Source of the DNA: Fusobacteriales bacterium
GTDB lineage: Bacteria > Fusobacteriota > Fusobacteriia > Fusobacteriales > Leptotrichiaceae
Direction: 5' to 3'
Assembly (NCBI GenBank): GCA_031285605.1
Contig: JAITVW010000109.1
Span: forward strand, 1 to 6,708
DNA: 6,708 nt
Shown: one piece after another, positions 5,571 through 6,708 of the stretch
Layout: every line of letters starts with the position of its first letter
Numbering within the stretch: position 1 is the first letter of the stretch
Notes under the pieces: model-generated
Told to the model about the DNA's origin: nothing
Seen by the model: the letters and a program-made list of their open reading frames with translations, nothing else
Database searches by the model: none
Translations under genes and position numbers: made by a program

Positions 5571-5614
5571 TTTCTCCTCCTTATATAAATTAAATAAAAA
5601 ACAGTCTTCAATAT

Positions 5615-5643
5615 ATAATAACATATATATTAAATTAATTCAA
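5615..5643 (-). promoter_or_regulatory. Promoter of the small secreted-protein operon
   Basis: On the minus strand TTGAAT (5643-5638) and TATTAT (5620-5615) are separated by 17 bases. The -10 is preceded by TGT, making an extended -10 element. The start would be near 5608, with a leader of about 38 bases to the ATG at 5570. No other candidate between the flanking terminator and the gene is as good. Confidence 0.6.
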
Positions 5644-5690
5644 CATAAAACATTAACTAATATACTATATTATTACCTGATTTAACCCAG

Positions 5691-5719
5691 AAAAAAAGTC
5701 ACTGATTCAATATCAGTGA
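5691..5719 (-). terminator. Terminator of the duplicated chaperone-like gene
   Basis: A perfect eight-base-pair stem (TCACTGAT / ATCAGTGA, 5699-5706 and 5712-5719) with a five-base loop is followed on the minus strand by C and seven Ts (5697-5691). It starts seven bases after the stop at 5727. The six-base T run on the other side means it could also stop plus-strand transcripts. Confidence 0.88.
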
Positions 5720-5726
5720 TTTTTTC

Positions 5727-6575
5727 TTACTCAGCATTCGGTTTATCTTTTTTTGTCATTTTTATTTTTCCAAGATTTATCAGACCTTTTTTATCATAAT
5801 CTTTTATTATGTCATTTAATTTATATTTATCTACAACTTTTTTCATTATTTCAAGTCTGTCATTATTTATTTTTTGCTGAAATAAGAAATTGTAAATTTG
5901 TGTATACGCATCTGCTATAGTAAAGTTTAGGAATGATTCTTTATTCATTTCATGGAAATTCTTAACTTCATCCTCAGTTACATTTACCTTTCCTGATAAA
6001 CTCTTTTCTATATAATAGTTTATCTGTACTTTATCTTTAATCTCTTCTATTTCGTCAGCCTCAGCAGTAAAAAAATCTTCCTTTTTCATCTCTTCAATCA
6101 TTATTTTATCAAAATATTTTGCAGTAATTCTTACAGAATTATTACTCATATATTTTACTTCATCATTGCTCAGCACAAGTTCACCCTGAAAATCAGCTAT
6201 GATATCCTGTATCATTTTTGTTTCATTGGCAACCAGCTTTTGTCTGTATAAGAAGTTATAAATCTGCGCAGCTATATTATCAGAATTACTCTCATTCTGG
6301 TTTGCAAATAAGCCTCTGTTCGCATTATAAAAGCTTTGGATCTCATTATTTGTAACTGCCACTGTACCATCCAGTTTCTTTTGAACATAAAATCTTACAA
6401 GGGCATTTTCCTGAAGAAAATCCATTTCTTTTAATTCTGCATCTGTTCTTTCAGCCTGTTTTGCTTCATATAATAAAGCTTTATCTACCAACACCTGAGC
6501 TATTTCATTAGGTCTGTTTTTATATTTTTCTATTTCTTTCTCTGTTAAAGATATAAAATCTTTTACATTATCCAT
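5727..6575 (-). CDS. Tandemly duplicated SurA/PrsA-like chaperone-domain protein lacking a PPIase domain
   Basis: A 282-residue, highly charged, helical protein. Its first half (about 8-130) and second half (about 133-252) align with each other at a constant offset of 125: LTEKEIEKY (10-18) with LSNDEVKYM (135-143), KLDGTVAVTNNEIQSFYNAN (67-86) with SLSGKVNVTEDEVKNFHEMN (192-211), then QIYNFLYRQKL (104-114) with QIYNFLFQQKI (226-236). Each unit resembles the N-terminal chaperone segment of SurA/PrsA/PpiC-type foldases: a helix with a VDKALLYEAK-like motif, then a G-x-V-x-V-T-x-x-E-[IV] helix that normally leads into the parvulin domain. Here that catalytic domain is absent in both units. There is no signal peptide, whereas SurA and PrsA are exported. 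The ATG at 6575 has AAGGAAG about 5 bases upstream. A cytoplasmic holdase role is inference. It lies in its own unit between two terminators. Confidence 0.7.
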   Translation of the reverse strand: MDNVKDFISLTEKEIEKYKNRPNEIAQVLVDKALLYEAKQAERTDAELKEMDFLQENALVRFYVQKKLDGTVAVTNNEIQSFYNANRGLFANQNESNSDNIAAQIYNFLYRQKLVANETKMIQDIIADFQGELVLSNDEVKYMSNNSVRITAKYFDKIMIEEMKKEDFFTAEADEIEEIKDKVQINYYIEKSLSGKVNVTEDEVKNFHEMNKESFLNFTIADAYTQIYNFLFQQKINNDRLEIMKKVVDKYKLNDIIKDYDKKGLINLGKIKMTKKDKPNAE

Positions 6576-6636
6576 AGATCTTCCTTTCTATAAATACTTT
6601 TTTCTTTTTTTAACTTTCCCGTATATATAACTTAAA

Positions 6637-6662
6637 AGATACTCCTATGTGGAGGAGTATCT
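6637..6662 (-). terminator. Terminator of the gene upstream of the window
   Basis: A perfect ten-base-pair stem (AGATACTCCT / AGGAGTATCT) with a six-base loop is the most GC-rich hairpin in the window. On the minus strand it ends in CTTTT and lies 21 bases beyond the TAA at 6684. Between it and the next ATG at 6575 I see only weak promoter elements, so some read-through into that gene is possible. Confidence 0.7.
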
Positions 6663-6683
6663 GTTATAAATATAAAAAAATAA

Positions 6684-6708
6684 TTAATTTCCTACTATAG
6701 CACTAAAC
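6684..6708 (-). CDS. Possible last codons of an upstream gene (...FSAIVGN-stop)
   Basis: On the minus strand the frame entering from the right edge reads FSAIVGN and stops with TAA at 6686-6684, followed by a strong hairpin terminator. The other two frames stop sooner (TAG in both). Seven residues are too few to identify a product; the call rests on the terminator placement. Confidence 0.3.

Noticed and set aside
5571..5624. Longer start for the first small secreted gene
   Set aside because: It would place 18 extra residues ahead of a proper signal peptide and run through a strong AAGGAGGAG site.
6637..6662. Inverted repeat as a mobile-element end
   Set aside because: It is a single hairpin with a T run after a stop codon, with no transposase and no matching copy elsewhere in the window; a terminator explains it.

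Overview
The window is AT-rich (roughly 70% A+T by eye) and every supported gene lies on the minus strand, so transcription runs from high to low coordinates. The best guess for the host is a member of the Fusobacteriota, probably the Leptotrichiaceae (Sebaldella/Leptotrichia type). This rests on base composition, very strong AGGAGG ribosome binding sites, and a cluster of tiny signal-peptide proteins with charged helical bodies, a style I associate with that family. It is an inference from recall; no database was searched.

Layout in transcription order. (1) At the right edge, a possible C-terminal scrap of an upstream gene (6684-6708) is followed by a GC-rich hairpin terminator. (2) A 282-residue protein (5727-6575) contains two tandem ~125-residue copies of a SurA/PrsA-like chaperone segment, with no parvulin catalytic domain and no signal peptide; it ends at a strong terminator. 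(3) A tight three-gene operon (5570 down to 4779) encodes secreted or periplasmic proteins of 69, 96 and 89 residues. It has its own extended -10 promoter and a terminator. One product carries a textbook EF-hand-type calcium loop and another ends in a coiled coil. (4) A 401-base stretch holds a perfect TATAAT box, a possible leaderless octapeptide overlapping an unrecognised 38-residue ORF, and the leader of a four-repeat TPR protein (3817-4377), which ends at its own terminator. (5) ttcA, the tRNA 2-thiocytidine synthetase, follows (2830-3684) with a promoter and a terminator-like hairpin. (6) Last is a ferrous-iron uptake operon, feoA-feoB, followed by the start of a FeoB-associated small membrane protein that runs off the left edge.

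The units appear to be transcriptionally separate: a hairpin with a T-run follows most of them. The clear pathways are Fe(II) import (feoA, feoB and the small downstream protein) and iron-sulfur-dependent tRNA thiolation (ttcA). The least explained parts are the small secreted-protein operon, the duplicated chaperone-like protein and the short ORFs ahead of the TPR gene. Three starts are set downstream of the longest possible ORF because ATG codons with good Shine-Dalgarno sequences lie inside: feoA at 2541, ttcA at 3684 and the first small secreted gene at 5570.
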